A stretch of 45,290 nt of DNA from the NCBI GenBank assembly GCA_905480235.1, contig CAJQPP010000036.1:1-45290 (forward strand), read 5' to 3'. This document shows positions 8,770-16,950 of this stretch, piece after piece. How positions within the stretch are numbered: the stretch's first letter is position 1; each line of letters begins with the position of its first letter. The notes beneath the pieces were generated by a model. The model did no database searches. It was not told the DNA's origin and saw only the letters and a program-made list of their open reading frames with translations. Position numbers and translations under genes: made by a program. Source of the DNA: an uncultured Pirellulaceae bacterium (GTDB taxonomy: Bacteria; Planctomycetota; Planctomycetia; Pirellulales; Pirellulaceae).

Positions 8770-10278
8770 ATGAGCAAAGCCTTTGTAGCGATCGATTTAG
8801 GCGCAGAATCCGGGCGAGTTGTCGCGCTGACGCTGCGGCAAAAGTCCCAAAAATTCGAATTGCATGAGGCCCATCGGTTTTCCACCAACATCGTTACCCT
8901 GCCCAGCGGTTTGCATTGGGACGTCACCGCGATTTGGCGGGAGATCGTCAAAGGTTTAGTCTTGGTGGCGGGGTGGGCCGATGAAAACGGTCATGAAATT
9001 TGTTCGGTGGGCGTCGATTCCTGGGGAGTCGACTGGGGAATCGTGGACAGTCAGGGAGAATTACTTGGCTTGCCCCACGCCTACAGAGACCCTCGCAACA
9101 ACGAGGCTTACCAAGCCATTAATGAGCAGATCTCAGCAGAGGAGATCTATCGACTAACCGGCATTCAAATGATGCCGATCAACTCCCTTTATTCCCTGTT
9201 CGCCCTAGCTAGCCACAGTCCTGATTTAGTGGCTGCTGGCGATCACTTTTTGCACATTCCCGATCTGTTCCATTATTTTTTGTCAGGTGTTCTCAGCAAC
9301 GAAAAAACCATTGCCTCGACCAGCCAATTACTCGACATTCACACCGGGAACTGGTGTCAGCCTTTATTAGAAATTTGCGACGTTAACGTGGACCTCTTTT
9401 CCACGCCGGTGCCCCCGGGCACCACCCTCGGCAATCTGCGCGGACCCCTGACGGCCGAAACGGGACTTCCACAATCCGTAAAGGTCGTAACACCGGCCAC
9501 ACACGACACTGCCTCCGCGGTTGCCGCTATCCCTGCTGATGAAAACCGATCCTGGTGTTTCATTTCCAGCGGTACATGGTCGCTGGTCGGCGCTGAAATC
9601 AGGACCCCCTGCCTTACGAACGAGGCTGCCGCCAAGATGTTCACCAACGAAGCAGGTGTCGATGGGACGATTCGTTTACTTAAAAATATCGGCGGTCTTT
9701 GGCTGGTGCAGCAATGCCGCCGCGCGTTCGCAGCCCGTGGCCAAACCTACACCTATGAAGAATTAACCGATATCGCAAAATTGGCAGAGCCCTTTCGAAC
9801 CTTGCTTGATCCCGATCACCCTCCCTTTGCAGCCCCCGGAAAAATGCTGCAAAAAATTAGTGAGTTTGCCGCTTCCACAAATCAACCCGTTCCTGAAACG
9901 CCAGGCGATTACCTGCGCTGCTGTTTAGAAAGTCTGGCGTTGGCATACCGCCAAACCATCCAAAACCTTGAATCCGTCGTTAACGAGGATTTTGACGACT
10001 TGCATATCGTTGGCGGCGGCGGAAAAAATCGACTGCTAAACCAAATGACCGCCAATGCGTCGGGCAAAACCGTGATCGTGGGTCCAATCGAAGCGACCGC
10101 GATTGGAAATTCCATGGTCCAAGCCATGGCGTTGGGGGAAATCTCTGACTTAAACCAGCTTCGAAAGATTGTCGGTAACACGGTTCAGCCTGAACATTAT
10201 CAGCCACAGGAGGCCGATAGCTGGCACCAAGCTTATGAGCAATTTCTCTCACTGCCGGGCCGTCAACTGAAACAGTAA
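8770..10278 (+). CDS. rhaB: Rhamnulokinase (FGGY family)
   Basis: Phosphorylates L-rhamnulose at O-1 with ATP, the second step of L-rhamnose catabolism. The 502-residue protein follows E. coli RhaB closely in order and content: AIDLGAESGRV near the N-terminus (phosphate 1), SVGVDSWGVDWGIVD, GLPHAYRDPRN, TGIQMMPINSLYSLFAL, SHDTASAV-like THDTASAVAAIP, SSGTWSLVG, LKNIGGLWLVQQCRR, and the C-terminal LHIVGGGGKNRLLNQM (adenosine site). The start is ATG at 8770 with GAGGG about ten bases upstream; a TTG seven codons earlier is possible. The gene ends in a strong terminator. The next pathway enzyme, rhamnulose-phosphate aldolase/dehydrogenase, is at 29994; no isomerase (rhaA) or mutarotase is in the window. 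Confidence 0.95.
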   Translation: MSKAFVAIDLGAESGRVVALTLRQKSQKFELHEAHRFSTNIVTLPSGLHWDVTAIWREIVKGLVLVAGWADENGHEICSVGVDSWGVDWGIVDSQGELLGLPHAYRDPRNNEAYQAINEQISAEEIYRLTGIQMMPINSLYSLFALASHSPDLVAAGDHFLHIPDLFHYFLSGVLSNEKTIASTSQLLDIHTGNWCQPLLEICDVNVDLFSTPVPPGTTLGNLRGPLTAETGLPQSVKVVTPATHDTASAVAAIPADENRSWCFISSGTWSLVGAEIRTPCLTNEAAAKMFTNEAGVDGTIRLLKNIGGLWLVQQCRRAFAARGQTYTYEELTDIAKLAEPFRTLLDPDHPPFAAPGKMLQKISEFAASTNQPVPETPGDYLRCCLESLALAYRQTIQNLESVVNEDFDDLHIVGGGGKNRLLNQMTANASGKTVIVGPIEATAIGNSMVQAMALGEISDLNQLRKIVGNTVQPEHYQPQEADSWHQAYEQFLSLPGRQLKQ

Positions 10279-10288
10279 CGGTGCACGC

Positions 10289-10320
10289 AGCTCACAAGTG
10301 ATGAGTGAGCTATTTTTTTT
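10289..10320 (+). terminator. Intrinsic terminator of rhamnulokinase
   Basis: AGCTCAC (10289-10295) pairs perfectly with GTGAGCT (10305-10311), with a nine-base loop, followed by A and eight T (10313-10320). It starts 11 bases after the rhaB stop. The T-run is also the Lys codons at the end of the oppositely oriented phosphoesterase gene, so the two 3' ends overlap within it. Confidence 0.85.
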
Positions 10321-12178
10321 CCAGCTTCAGGTAATCGAATAACCGTCCCTCGAGATCAAACGCCTTAAATTCCAGCGTGCCTCCATTCACGTAGGCCATG
10401 CAGTAATGATGCCCGCGTTTGACATTATTCTGAAAGAAGGGACGGAAAGGACCGGGTGTCTCCAAGCTTCCCCCGCCTCCTCCGGTAACCATATAGATCG
10501 TTCCCTGAGCCGCAGTGGTGGCCGCATTTCGGTAAATCGGCCAAGTCCTCTCGTAAGAATGGATATGGCCATTCCAAACTACGTCCACATGATGTTTATC
10601 ATAGAGTTCGGCCAGTACACGCACCCGCGCGTCGCCCCGAGTCGATTGATTCGTTTTCCACAAATTGCCGTAGTCATTCTCATCCGATGAAAATACCGGA
10701 TGGTGATGCACAACAAACTTCCACAGCGCGTTGGATTCTGCCAATGCCTTGTCTAACCAGCGGTATTGTTCGCTGCTTGGATCGACTTTTTTATTCGTGT
10801 CCAACATGAAAAAGTGCGCGTTGCCATAGCGAAAATCGTAATAGTACTCGGGTGCCGGTAAATCAAAGTAATCGTAGTAATTCCTGGCATTAACTTCGTG
10901 GTTACCCAAGACAGGGAACATCGGCACCCGACCAATTAGCGGTGCCATGGCAGGAAAAAACTGACGAGTCCAATGGCTATCGTTGGTTCCGGTGCTCACA
11001 AGGTCGCCAGGGTGGATCAAAAAACTGGGCCGTTGCTCCCAAGCCATTTCAGCAATTTGACCTGAGACTTTGGGGTTCCCCTGAGTATCGCTGATGATGG
11101 CAAATCCAAAGGGAGTCTCCTCCGAACACGCGGTTTGAAAAGTCAGCAAGTCACCCTGCAACGTCTCTCCTGAACTATCGACCGATTCCACTTGGTAAAA
11201 GTATTGGGTATTCGGTTTTAGGTCGCTGAGAGTCACGTGGTGAATCATTTTGCCCGCGATCCCGGACGCCGTTTGTTTTACCGCGTCGGTTTCACCGTAT
11301 TTCACAAGCGTGCTCGCCGGTTTACTGGTTTGCCAACCTACCGTCATCGAGGTTTTCGTTGCCCGCTGTAGATAGGGGGGGACGACGACCGCAAAGGGTT
11401 CATTGACGGAATCCAGACCGACCTTTTGGGCAAGGCTTTCCAGATGTGCAAACTCCTGCTGCACCCAATCTGGTTTGGCCGCCAAATCATAGATCGCAAT
11501 GTCGTAAATTCTACCGGCATGCGAAAAGAACTCGTCGGCGTCTTGATAGGCACCGATCACGACAGGGGCCTGCTCGGGGTACAAAATCTCGCCTTGCTGA
11601 AGAGTCGATTCGGCATCCAACTTTCCGTTCACGAACAACTGCAGAGTCTGGCCGTCATAAACGGCGGCGAGGTGATAATAACGCCCTAGCTCGTAATCAG
11701 TGCGCCCTTTTAAATAGGTCATATGACCATCGCCATCGTCGGCCCCCTTGGTGGACAACGCGACAAAAAAGTTTCGCTGGTCGTAGCCTACAACCCAGCC
11801 TTTTTCATAGGAACTATTGTCCTGAAAGACACCAATAATGCCTCCCCACTCCTGCCGTTGGTTAATGGAGGCGCGAGCCGACACCGTGAACGCCTGCTGG
11901 GGAAGGAATCGTTTGACGTTGGTGAAATCGTCGGTAATGAGAATTCGCGATTGTTTCCCATCAAGCAATAACCCGCCGTTACTTCCGACGATCTCATGGC
12001 CGCCCTCGATGGTGCCTGCGGGACCTAACCGCGCCTCCACTTTGGCTTGGCTAACCGTTCGCGGGTTAAAAATCCAATGCGCAATGGGGTCTGGGCCTTC
12101 GTGCGGAAGAGCTGCGAGCAAGGGAGTTTGCAACGCGCACCAAATAACACCTACCAGCAGTGGGGATTTCGTTTTCAT
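10310..12178 (-). CDS. Secreted LamG plus purple-acid-phosphatase-like metallophosphoesterase
   Basis: A 622-residue exported protein. A signal peptide (1-23, cut near LLAA-LP) precedes a concanavalin/LamG-like domain (about 35-235, ending in the typical GRIYDIAIYDLAAKP). Next come a fibronectin-III-like domain as in plant-type purple acid phosphatases (about 262-350) and a calcineurin-type metallophosphatase (about 357-600). Metal and catalytic motifs are present: ISDTQ (Asp364), HPGDLV (Asp392), GNHE (425-428), HHHP (491-494), GHIHSYER (537-544). Likely activity is phosphate monoester or diester hydrolysis at the cell surface. LamG may hold it to polysaccharide, by inference. The ATG at 12178 is preceded by AAAGGTGA; an in-frame start 20 codons earlier would disrupt the signal peptide. 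Confidence 0.87.
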   Translation of the reverse strand: MKTKSPLLVGVIWCALQTPLLAALPHEGPDPIAHWIFNPRTVSQAKVEARLGPAGTIEGGHEIVGSNGGLLLDGKQSRILITDDFTNVKRFLPQQAFTVSARASINQRQEWGGIIGVFQDNSSYEKGWVVGYDQRNFFVALSTKGADDGDGHMTYLKGRTDYELGRYYHLAAVYDGQTLQLFVNGKLDAESTLQQGEILYPEQAPVVIGAYQDADEFFSHAGRIYDIAIYDLAAKPDWVQQEFAHLESLAQKVGLDSVNEPFAVVVPPYLQRATKTSMTVGWQTSKPASTLVKYGETDAVKQTASGIAGKMIHHVTLSDLKPNTQYFYQVESVDSSGETLQGDLLTFQTACSEETPFGFAIISDTQGNPKVSGQIAEMAWEQRPSFLIHPGDLVSTGTNDSHWTRQFFPAMAPLIGRVPMFPVLGNHEVNARNYYDYFDLPAPEYYYDFRYGNAHFFMLDTNKKVDPSSEQYRWLDKALAESNALWKFVVHHHPVFSSDENDYGNLWKTNQSTRGDARVRVLAELYDKHHVDVVWNGHIHSYERTWPIYRNAATTAAQGTIYMVTGGGGGSLETPGPFRPFFQNNVKRGHHYCMAYVNGGTLEFKAFDLEGRLFDYLKLEKK

Positions 12179-12277
12179 GGTCACCTTTCGTGTTGGGTTA
12201 AATCGATTGTAGCTGATATGGGTTGCAATTGAATCCAATCAGGGTACGCTCCGGAAAACTCCGCTATTGAGGTTCAC

Positions 12278-12295
12278 TTGCCAACGTTTTGGCAA
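12278..12295. promoter_or_regulatory. 18-bp perfect palindrome between divergent genes
   Basis: TTGCCAA-CGTT-TTGGCAA is a 7+4+7 inverted repeat, 100 bases upstream of the phosphoesterase start and 168 upstream of the methyltransferase start. Its size and symmetry fit a repressor operator (LacI/ROK-like in look), and it has no T-run. No regulator gene is adjacent, so the assignment is speculative. Confidence 0.35.
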
Positions 12296-12462
12296 CTTAA
12301 GGCCAGCCCTGTTTTCGCTAATTATCCCGTAGGGCGTCGAATCGTTCCAAATTTTCGATTCGCGGACATGCGTGGTTGCGGGCACAGCGTTACCGCAATA
12401 CAAAAGAAGCCGTGATCATCATTTTCACTCCCTCGCTAAACATGCATTAACAGGAACCATCG

Positions 12463-13659
12463 ATGCCTGCCGCCGAAAACGGAACAACCGCGAAATCCAA
12501 CAGTGACCAAGCCGTAAAAGAAAGATACTCAGCGGCCGCCCAAGCTTCCGAGGAAGCCCTGTGCTGTCCCGTGTCATACAACCCGCGGTACCTCAAAGCG
12601 ATTCCCGAGGAGATCATTGAAAAGGACTACGGCTGCGGTGACCCCTCACCGTTCGTGGGACCCGGCGAGACGGTATTGGATCTTGGCAGCGGAGGTGGAA
12701 AGCTTTGTTATATCGCCGCTCAAATTGTCGGCCAAAACGGTTCGGTAATCGGGGTCGACTGCAACGCTGACATGCTGGAACTGGCTCGTAAATACCAACA
12801 ACCCATCGCTGAAAACCTGGGTTTCCATAACACGGATTTCCGATGTGGACAGATACAAGATTTAAAACTCAACCTGGAACTGCTCGCCGAACGATGGGGT
12901 AATCGCCCACTGAACAGTGCTTCGGATTGGTTAGATCTAAGGTACCTAGAAGAAGAATTAAGACAGTCGCACCCACTGGTGGAAAACGATTCTGTGGATT
13001 GCGTCGTCTCCAATTGCGTTCTGAACTTAGTCAATCCTAATGATCGCCAACAACTTTTCCGCGAATTGTATCGCGTTCTAAAAGTCGGCGGACGCGCTGC
13101 GATCAGTGACATCGTGGCCGATGAGGACGTACCCGAAACGCTGCAACGGGACGGAAAACTGTGGTCCGGATGCATTTCGGGAGCCTGGCGAGAAGATCGC
13201 TTTTTGGAAGAATTTCGTAACATTGGGTTTCAAGGAATTCACATCGCGAAATTTGAATCCCAACCATGGCAAACCGTGAATGGAATCGAATTTCGGTCCA
13301 TGACTGTCGTTGCCACAAAAACAGCAGACGGCGTCTGCTTAGACCGGAATCAAGCGGTTATTTACCGAGGCCCTTTCGAATCCATCATGGATGACGATGG
13401 CCGGCATTACGTTCGCGGGCAGAGAACCGCTGTCTGTCATCGGACATTTGCAACATTGATGTCCGAACCCTATCAGGGTCAATTCATTGCGGTAGAACCC
13501 AAATCGGCGATCGCGTTGGAAAGCGCTCCAGAATTTGACTGTACCGTCGATCAATTAAGGCCGCCCCAAGCCACCAAAGGCGGAGTGGTCAAACTTCAAA
13601 TTTCGGAAGGTGTTGCTGACAAGGAGGGGGATTGTTGCGGTGGTGACAGCTGCTGCTAA
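12463..13659 (+). CDS. Arsenite-methyltransferase-like SAM enzyme with Cys-rich tail
   Basis: A 398-residue protein whose first 290 residues resemble ArsM, the SAM-dependent As(III) methyltransferase. The SAM-binding loop is LDLGSGGG (72-79), with IGVDCNADMLELA after it. ArsM-type cysteines are at 34/35 (ALCCP), 58 (YGCGDP), 185 (SNCVLNL) and 237 (WSGCISGA). An insertion of about 35 residues (roughly 137-172) separates the SAM loop from SNCVLNL. A C-terminal region (about 290-385) with YRGPFESIMDDDGRHY and RGQRTAVC is extra to plain ArsM. The protein ends in CCGGDSCC (391-398), a likely metal or metalloid ligand set. The ATG has AGGAA nine bases upstream. No ars operon genes are nearby. A methyltransferase for another thiophilic substrate is possible. 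Confidence 0.72.
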   Translation: MPAAENGTTAKSNSDQAVKERYSAAAQASEEALCCPVSYNPRYLKAIPEEIIEKDYGCGDPSPFVGPGETVLDLGSGGGKLCYIAAQIVGQNGSVIGVDCNADMLELARKYQQPIAENLGFHNTDFRCGQIQDLKLNLELLAERWGNRPLNSASDWLDLRYLEEELRQSHPLVENDSVDCVVSNCVLNLVNPNDRQQLFRELYRVLKVGGRAAISDIVADEDVPETLQRDGKLWSGCISGAWREDRFLEEFRNIGFQGIHIAKFESQPWQTVNGIEFRSMTVVATKTADGVCLDRNQAVIYRGPFESIMDDDGRHYVRGQRTAVCHRTFATLMSEPYQGQFIAVEPKSAIALESAPEFDCTVDQLRPPQATKGGVVKLQISEGVADKEGDCCGGDSCC

Positions 13660-13777
13660 CCCCTAACAGGCGCGATCTTTTGCCATCGGTTCGCATGAGT
13701 CGAGCTCAGGCTACGAACAATTGCGTTCAAATTTGCCATGAGTTACTCAAAACACCTCTAGCGACGAAGCCAGCTAC

Positions 13778-14404
13778 ATGCCAATTTTCCTGATAAAAGA
13801 ACCGCGATGCCTATTTGCCCACATCCCGAAAACCGGGGGTAATTCCATTCGCAATGTCGTTTTTGAGAAACGATACGAGGGGCCATGGTTTGGGGATGAA
13901 ATTCCTGCCGAGTGGAAACCCCTCTTCAGTTTCGGGTTCGTACGTAACCCATTTGACCGAGTGGTTTCCGCTTGGAAAATGTTTTGCCAAGGCACCGAAG
14001 ACGATGCATGGCATTTGCCGGAGGGCGGTTCACTTGATTTGACATTGGCGGATGTATTGCGTTTAGGTCTTGATGAGACCGCCGCTTTGGGGCATCCGCA
14101 CTACAACCAAATAAAACCGACACCACTGATCCGTTTAAAGAATCACATCATCCCGCAAACGCATCCCTACCATGGTCTCAGCTTGGTGCAATTTGTCGGC
14201 CGCTTTGAAAACCTGCAAAGGGACTTTGCCCGAGTGAGCCAAGCACTGGGGATCGCGGAAATGGAATTGCCCAAGACCAACTGGACAAAGCATTCGCATT
14301 ATCGAGATTATTTTGATTCGGAGAGCCGCCAACTCGCCGAATCACTTTACCGCGAGGATCTTGACACGTTCGGTTATCATTTCGAGGAAGCTACGACTCA
14401 TTAG
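13778..14404 (+). CDS. Sulfotransferase family 2 domain protein
   Basis: A 208-residue protein with the PAPS-binding motifs of carbohydrate-type sulfotransferases: HIPKTGGNSI (15-24, 5'-phosphosulfate loop) and FGFVRNPFDRVVSAWKMF (52-69, 3'-phosphate site). It would transfer sulfate from PAPS to a hydroxyl, probably of a sugar polymer or surface glycan. It is compact compared with metazoan members but typical of bacterial ones. No signal peptide or membrane helix is seen. No glycosyltransferases surround it, so the acceptor is unknown. Confidence 0.82.
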   Translation: MPIFLIKEPRCLFAHIPKTGGNSIRNVVFEKRYEGPWFGDEIPAEWKPLFSFGFVRNPFDRVVSAWKMFCQGTEDDAWHLPEGGSLDLTLADVLRLGLDETAALGHPHYNQIKPTPLIRLKNHIIPQTHPYHGLSLVQFVGRFENLQRDFARVSQALGIAEMELPKTNWTKHSHYRDYFDSESRQLAESLYREDLDTFGYHFEEATTH

Positions 14405-14482
14405 GTCGTGCCAAAAAGAAACGCCGCACCCGGCCGGAACCGGAGCGACGCTGAATTTGATAACGGCGCGATTTTTCGCGGA

Positions 14483-14968
14483 CTAGCCGTGAGGATCTTT
14501 GGGAATATCGAGCGTGTGCTTTTTGCCATCGATTTCGAATTCGACTTTGACACCAGCCGTTTTTCGGGCGATAGCAAAATCTTCATTTTCGATTTCGAAC
14601 CGTGCGGCCATTCCGTCGTCTCCAGCATCAACAGCAGGAATTTCTACGGTTTGAACGTCGCCCTTTTTGAAACTGCCCGTCAACATCTTGCATTTAATTT
14701 TCTGCTCTGTCTTTCCGTCATCGCCGTAAAAATAAAACATCACGAGGTTTTGCCGATATTTGGCGACACACTCCACCTCGATGTCCGTCCCCGCGACCTT
14801 GAAAACCTCTCCGCCTTTGGGGCCATGCTCGTGACCCTCATGGTGATCGTCGTGTTGGGTATCTTTCGAGCCAACTGGGGTTTTGGCGTCCTTTTTGGGG
14901 TCCGCACAACCCGAAATCAAAAACCCGACAAATGCTAATCCGAGGATAAAATGTTGAAAATGCCTCAC
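14483..14968 (-). CDS. His-rich lipoprotein of unknown function
   Basis: A 161-residue predicted lipoprotein. The signal peptide ends in the lipobox LISGC, with Cys21 as the lipidation site. A polar linker with the His cluster HDDHHEGHEHG (39-49) suggests metal binding. The remainder is beta-rich with EVECVAKYRQNLVMFYFYG and VKVEFEIDGKKHTLDIP. I recognise no named family, though His-rich lipoproteins of this type are common in planctomycetes. It is convergent with the sulfotransferase gene and divergent from the Fe-S/NrfD gene (235 bases apart). Confidence 0.7.
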   Translation of the reverse strand: MRHFQHFILGLAFVGFLISGCADPKKDAKTPVGSKDTQHDDHHEGHEHGPKGGEVFKVAGTDIEVECVAKYRQNLVMFYFYGDDGKTEQKIKCKMLTGSFKKGDVQTVEIPAVDAGDDGMAARFEIENEDFAIARKTAGVKVEFEIDGKKHTLDIPKDPHG

Positions 14969-15203
14969 AGCCGATCTCCCTATTTATAGTGTTACTATGT
15001 TTTCTGTTAAACGATTTTTGAACGACTTCCGCAATTGTCCATGCCAAAAAAGAGAAGGCAAGTCCAAACCGCACAAGGACGATTTTGAAGGACCGTAATC
15101 CGACCTTTCTATCGTTCACCGTTCCCCTGTAGATTAGATACGTTATTCTAGTGCTTTGGGTTTGCTTGACAAACCGCCGCCACCATTTCCTAGGATCCTT
15201 GTT

Positions 15204-16895
15204 GTGACAAATTTTGGGTTCATTATCGACAACCGTCGCTGTATCGGTTGCCACGCGTGTACGGTCGCTTGCAAAAGCGAGCATGAAGTCGCAGTCGGCG
15301 TCAATCGAACATGGGTGAAATACATTGAAAAAGGGCAGTTCCCGCAATCGAGACGATTGTTTTCTGTTATGCGTTGCAACCATTGCGACGATGCGCCCTG
15401 TGTTGAAATATGCCCAGTAACGGCACTTTTCCGGCGTGAGGACGGCATCGTCGACTTCGATAATCGTCGCTGTATCGGATGTAAAGCTTGCATGCAGGCA
15501 TGTCCCTACGATGCGTTGTACATTGATCCCAATACGCATACGGCGGCCAAATGTAATTACTGCGCACACCGCATCGACATTGGCCTGGAACCGGCATGCG
15601 TAAATGTTTGCCCAACTCAAGCTATTATTTCCGGTGATCTCGACGATCCCAACTCGCGGATTTCTCAATTAAAGTCGCGTGAAGTCGTCACTGTCCGCAA
15701 ACCTGAAAAAGCGACCAAACCGGCTTTGTTTTATATCGAAGGCGATCGCGCCTCGCTGGAACCGACCGCCACCGAACCCATCGGTCAATCCATGTGGAGT
15801 CATCAAACATCGGGCGTAGGCCATTACGCATCCTATGTCGAAAAACGAGTGGCCGCGAAAGCGAAATCTAACGGCAGTCATCAAGTTGCAGATACGCCCG
15901 CCGAAAACCATACCGATCATCCTCTGGATCAATTACACGGGATGCTCGATTTGGGAGACCGGAGTGATGGCGTACTGAACCCGCGGCCGGGAGACAAAAA
16001 ACATGTCGAAAGCACCCAAGCCGTCGAAAAAGAACTCGCTCGTCGGGCCTACGACGCCCCCAACAAGGGTATTTTGTGGGGATGGCAAGTTTCGGCCTAC
16101 GTGTGGACCAAAGCGATCGCGGCAGGCGTAGGACTGGTAGCCTCGGTCGCGGCAATTAGCGGCCTTGCGACGGTGACACCGGCGGTCCAGTGGCTGACGA
16201 TTGCGGTCGCCTTGGCATTCATGGCCATCACCGGATACTTGCTGACCATTGACTTGGATCAACCGAAAAGATTTCTTTATGTGATCTTGCGTCCACAATG
16301 GCGTTCTTGGTTAGTCCGCGGCGCATACATCATCTCAATCTATTCTTTGCTCTTGGTGATGTGGCCAGTACTAGGGTTATTAAACGATTTCCAAATACCC
16401 AAATGGTTCTGGTGGCCACTGGCGATATTTAGTGGTTTGACGGCGGTTTACACGGCTTTTCTTTTCGCACAGGCCAAAGGGCGTGATTTTTGGCAAAGCC
16501 CGCTACTGTCAGTTCACATGTTGCTGCATTCCGGGATTGCTGGCGCCGCGATTTTCGCGATCACATTACCTCTGCTCAACGATGCAAGTTGGCAGGCTTT
16601 TATTCCAAAAATGTTGATGGGTTTGTTGGTTACCAAATTGATCGTGGACTGGTTCGAACTGGCCTCCACGCATGCGACGGCTGATGCCAAGCAAACCGTT
16701 CACCAAATTACAAAGGGGTCATTTGCCCGAATGTATTGGCTGGGGGTCGTTTTGCTGGGCTGCTTGATTCCGATAATAGGTCTGGCAACCTTGCCTCCGT
16801 TGGTCATCCCTATTTGCGGATTCATCAGTCTGGTCGGCTTGTACCTTGCCGAACATATTTGGGTTCGAGCTCCCCAACAAATACCCCTCAGCTGA
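15204..16895 (+). CDS. Fused four-[4Fe-4S] ferredoxin and NrfD-type membrane subunit (SoeB-SoeC-like)
   Basis: A 563-residue fusion of the electron-transfer and membrane-anchor subunits of a molybdoenzyme complex. Four cysteine sets are readable: CIGCHACTVAC (13-23), CNHCDDAPCVEICP (58-71), CIGCKACMQACP (90-101) and CNYC...CVNVCP (117-137). A polar linker (about 160-285) leads to eight predicted helices (about 297-555) of the NrfD/PsrC type, including YLLTIDLDQPKRFLY, the family's D-x-x-x-P-x-R-F signature. These subunits are normally separate proteins. The GTG at 15204 is preferred because AGGA precedes it by eight bases and the family begins just before the first cluster; an in-frame TTG at 15156 is the alternative. 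The gene for the catalytic subunit starts 55 bases downstream. It would pass electrons from the molybdenum subunit to quinone. Confidence 0.88.
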   Translation: MTNFGFIIDNRRCIGCHACTVACKSEHEVAVGVNRTWVKYIEKGQFPQSRRLFSVMRCNHCDDAPCVEICPVTALFRREDGIVDFDNRRCIGCKACMQACPYDALYIDPNTHTAAKCNYCAHRIDIGLEPACVNVCPTQAIISGDLDDPNSRISQLKSREVVTVRKPEKATKPALFYIEGDRASLEPTATEPIGQSMWSHQTSGVGHYASYVEKRVAAKAKSNGSHQVADTPAENHTDHPLDQLHGMLDLGDRSDGVLNPRPGDKKHVESTQAVEKELARRAYDAPNKGILWGWQVSAYVWTKAIAAGVGLVASVAAISGLATVTPAVQWLTIAVALAFMAITGYLLTIDLDQPKRFLYVILRPQWRSWLVRGAYIISIYSLLLVMWPVLGLLNDFQIPKWFWWPLAIFSGLTAVYTAFLFAQAKGRDFWQSPLLSVHMLLHSGIAGAAIFAITLPLLNDASWQAFIPKMLMGLLVTKLIVDWFELASTHATADAKQTVHQITKGSFARMYWLGVVLLGCLIPIIGLATLPPLVIPICGFISLVGLYLAEHIWVRAPQQIPLS

Positions 16896-16950
16896 TTTCA
16901 TTTACAAATAAACACCCCGGTCTCTGGCCAAATAATTGGGTTCCAAAATA

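Noticed and set aside
14408..15668. Long frames antisense to the lipoprotein and to the Fe-S/NrfD gene
   Set aside because: The opposite strands carry a lipobox protein and four canonical ferredoxin motifs; the antisense products have no family features.
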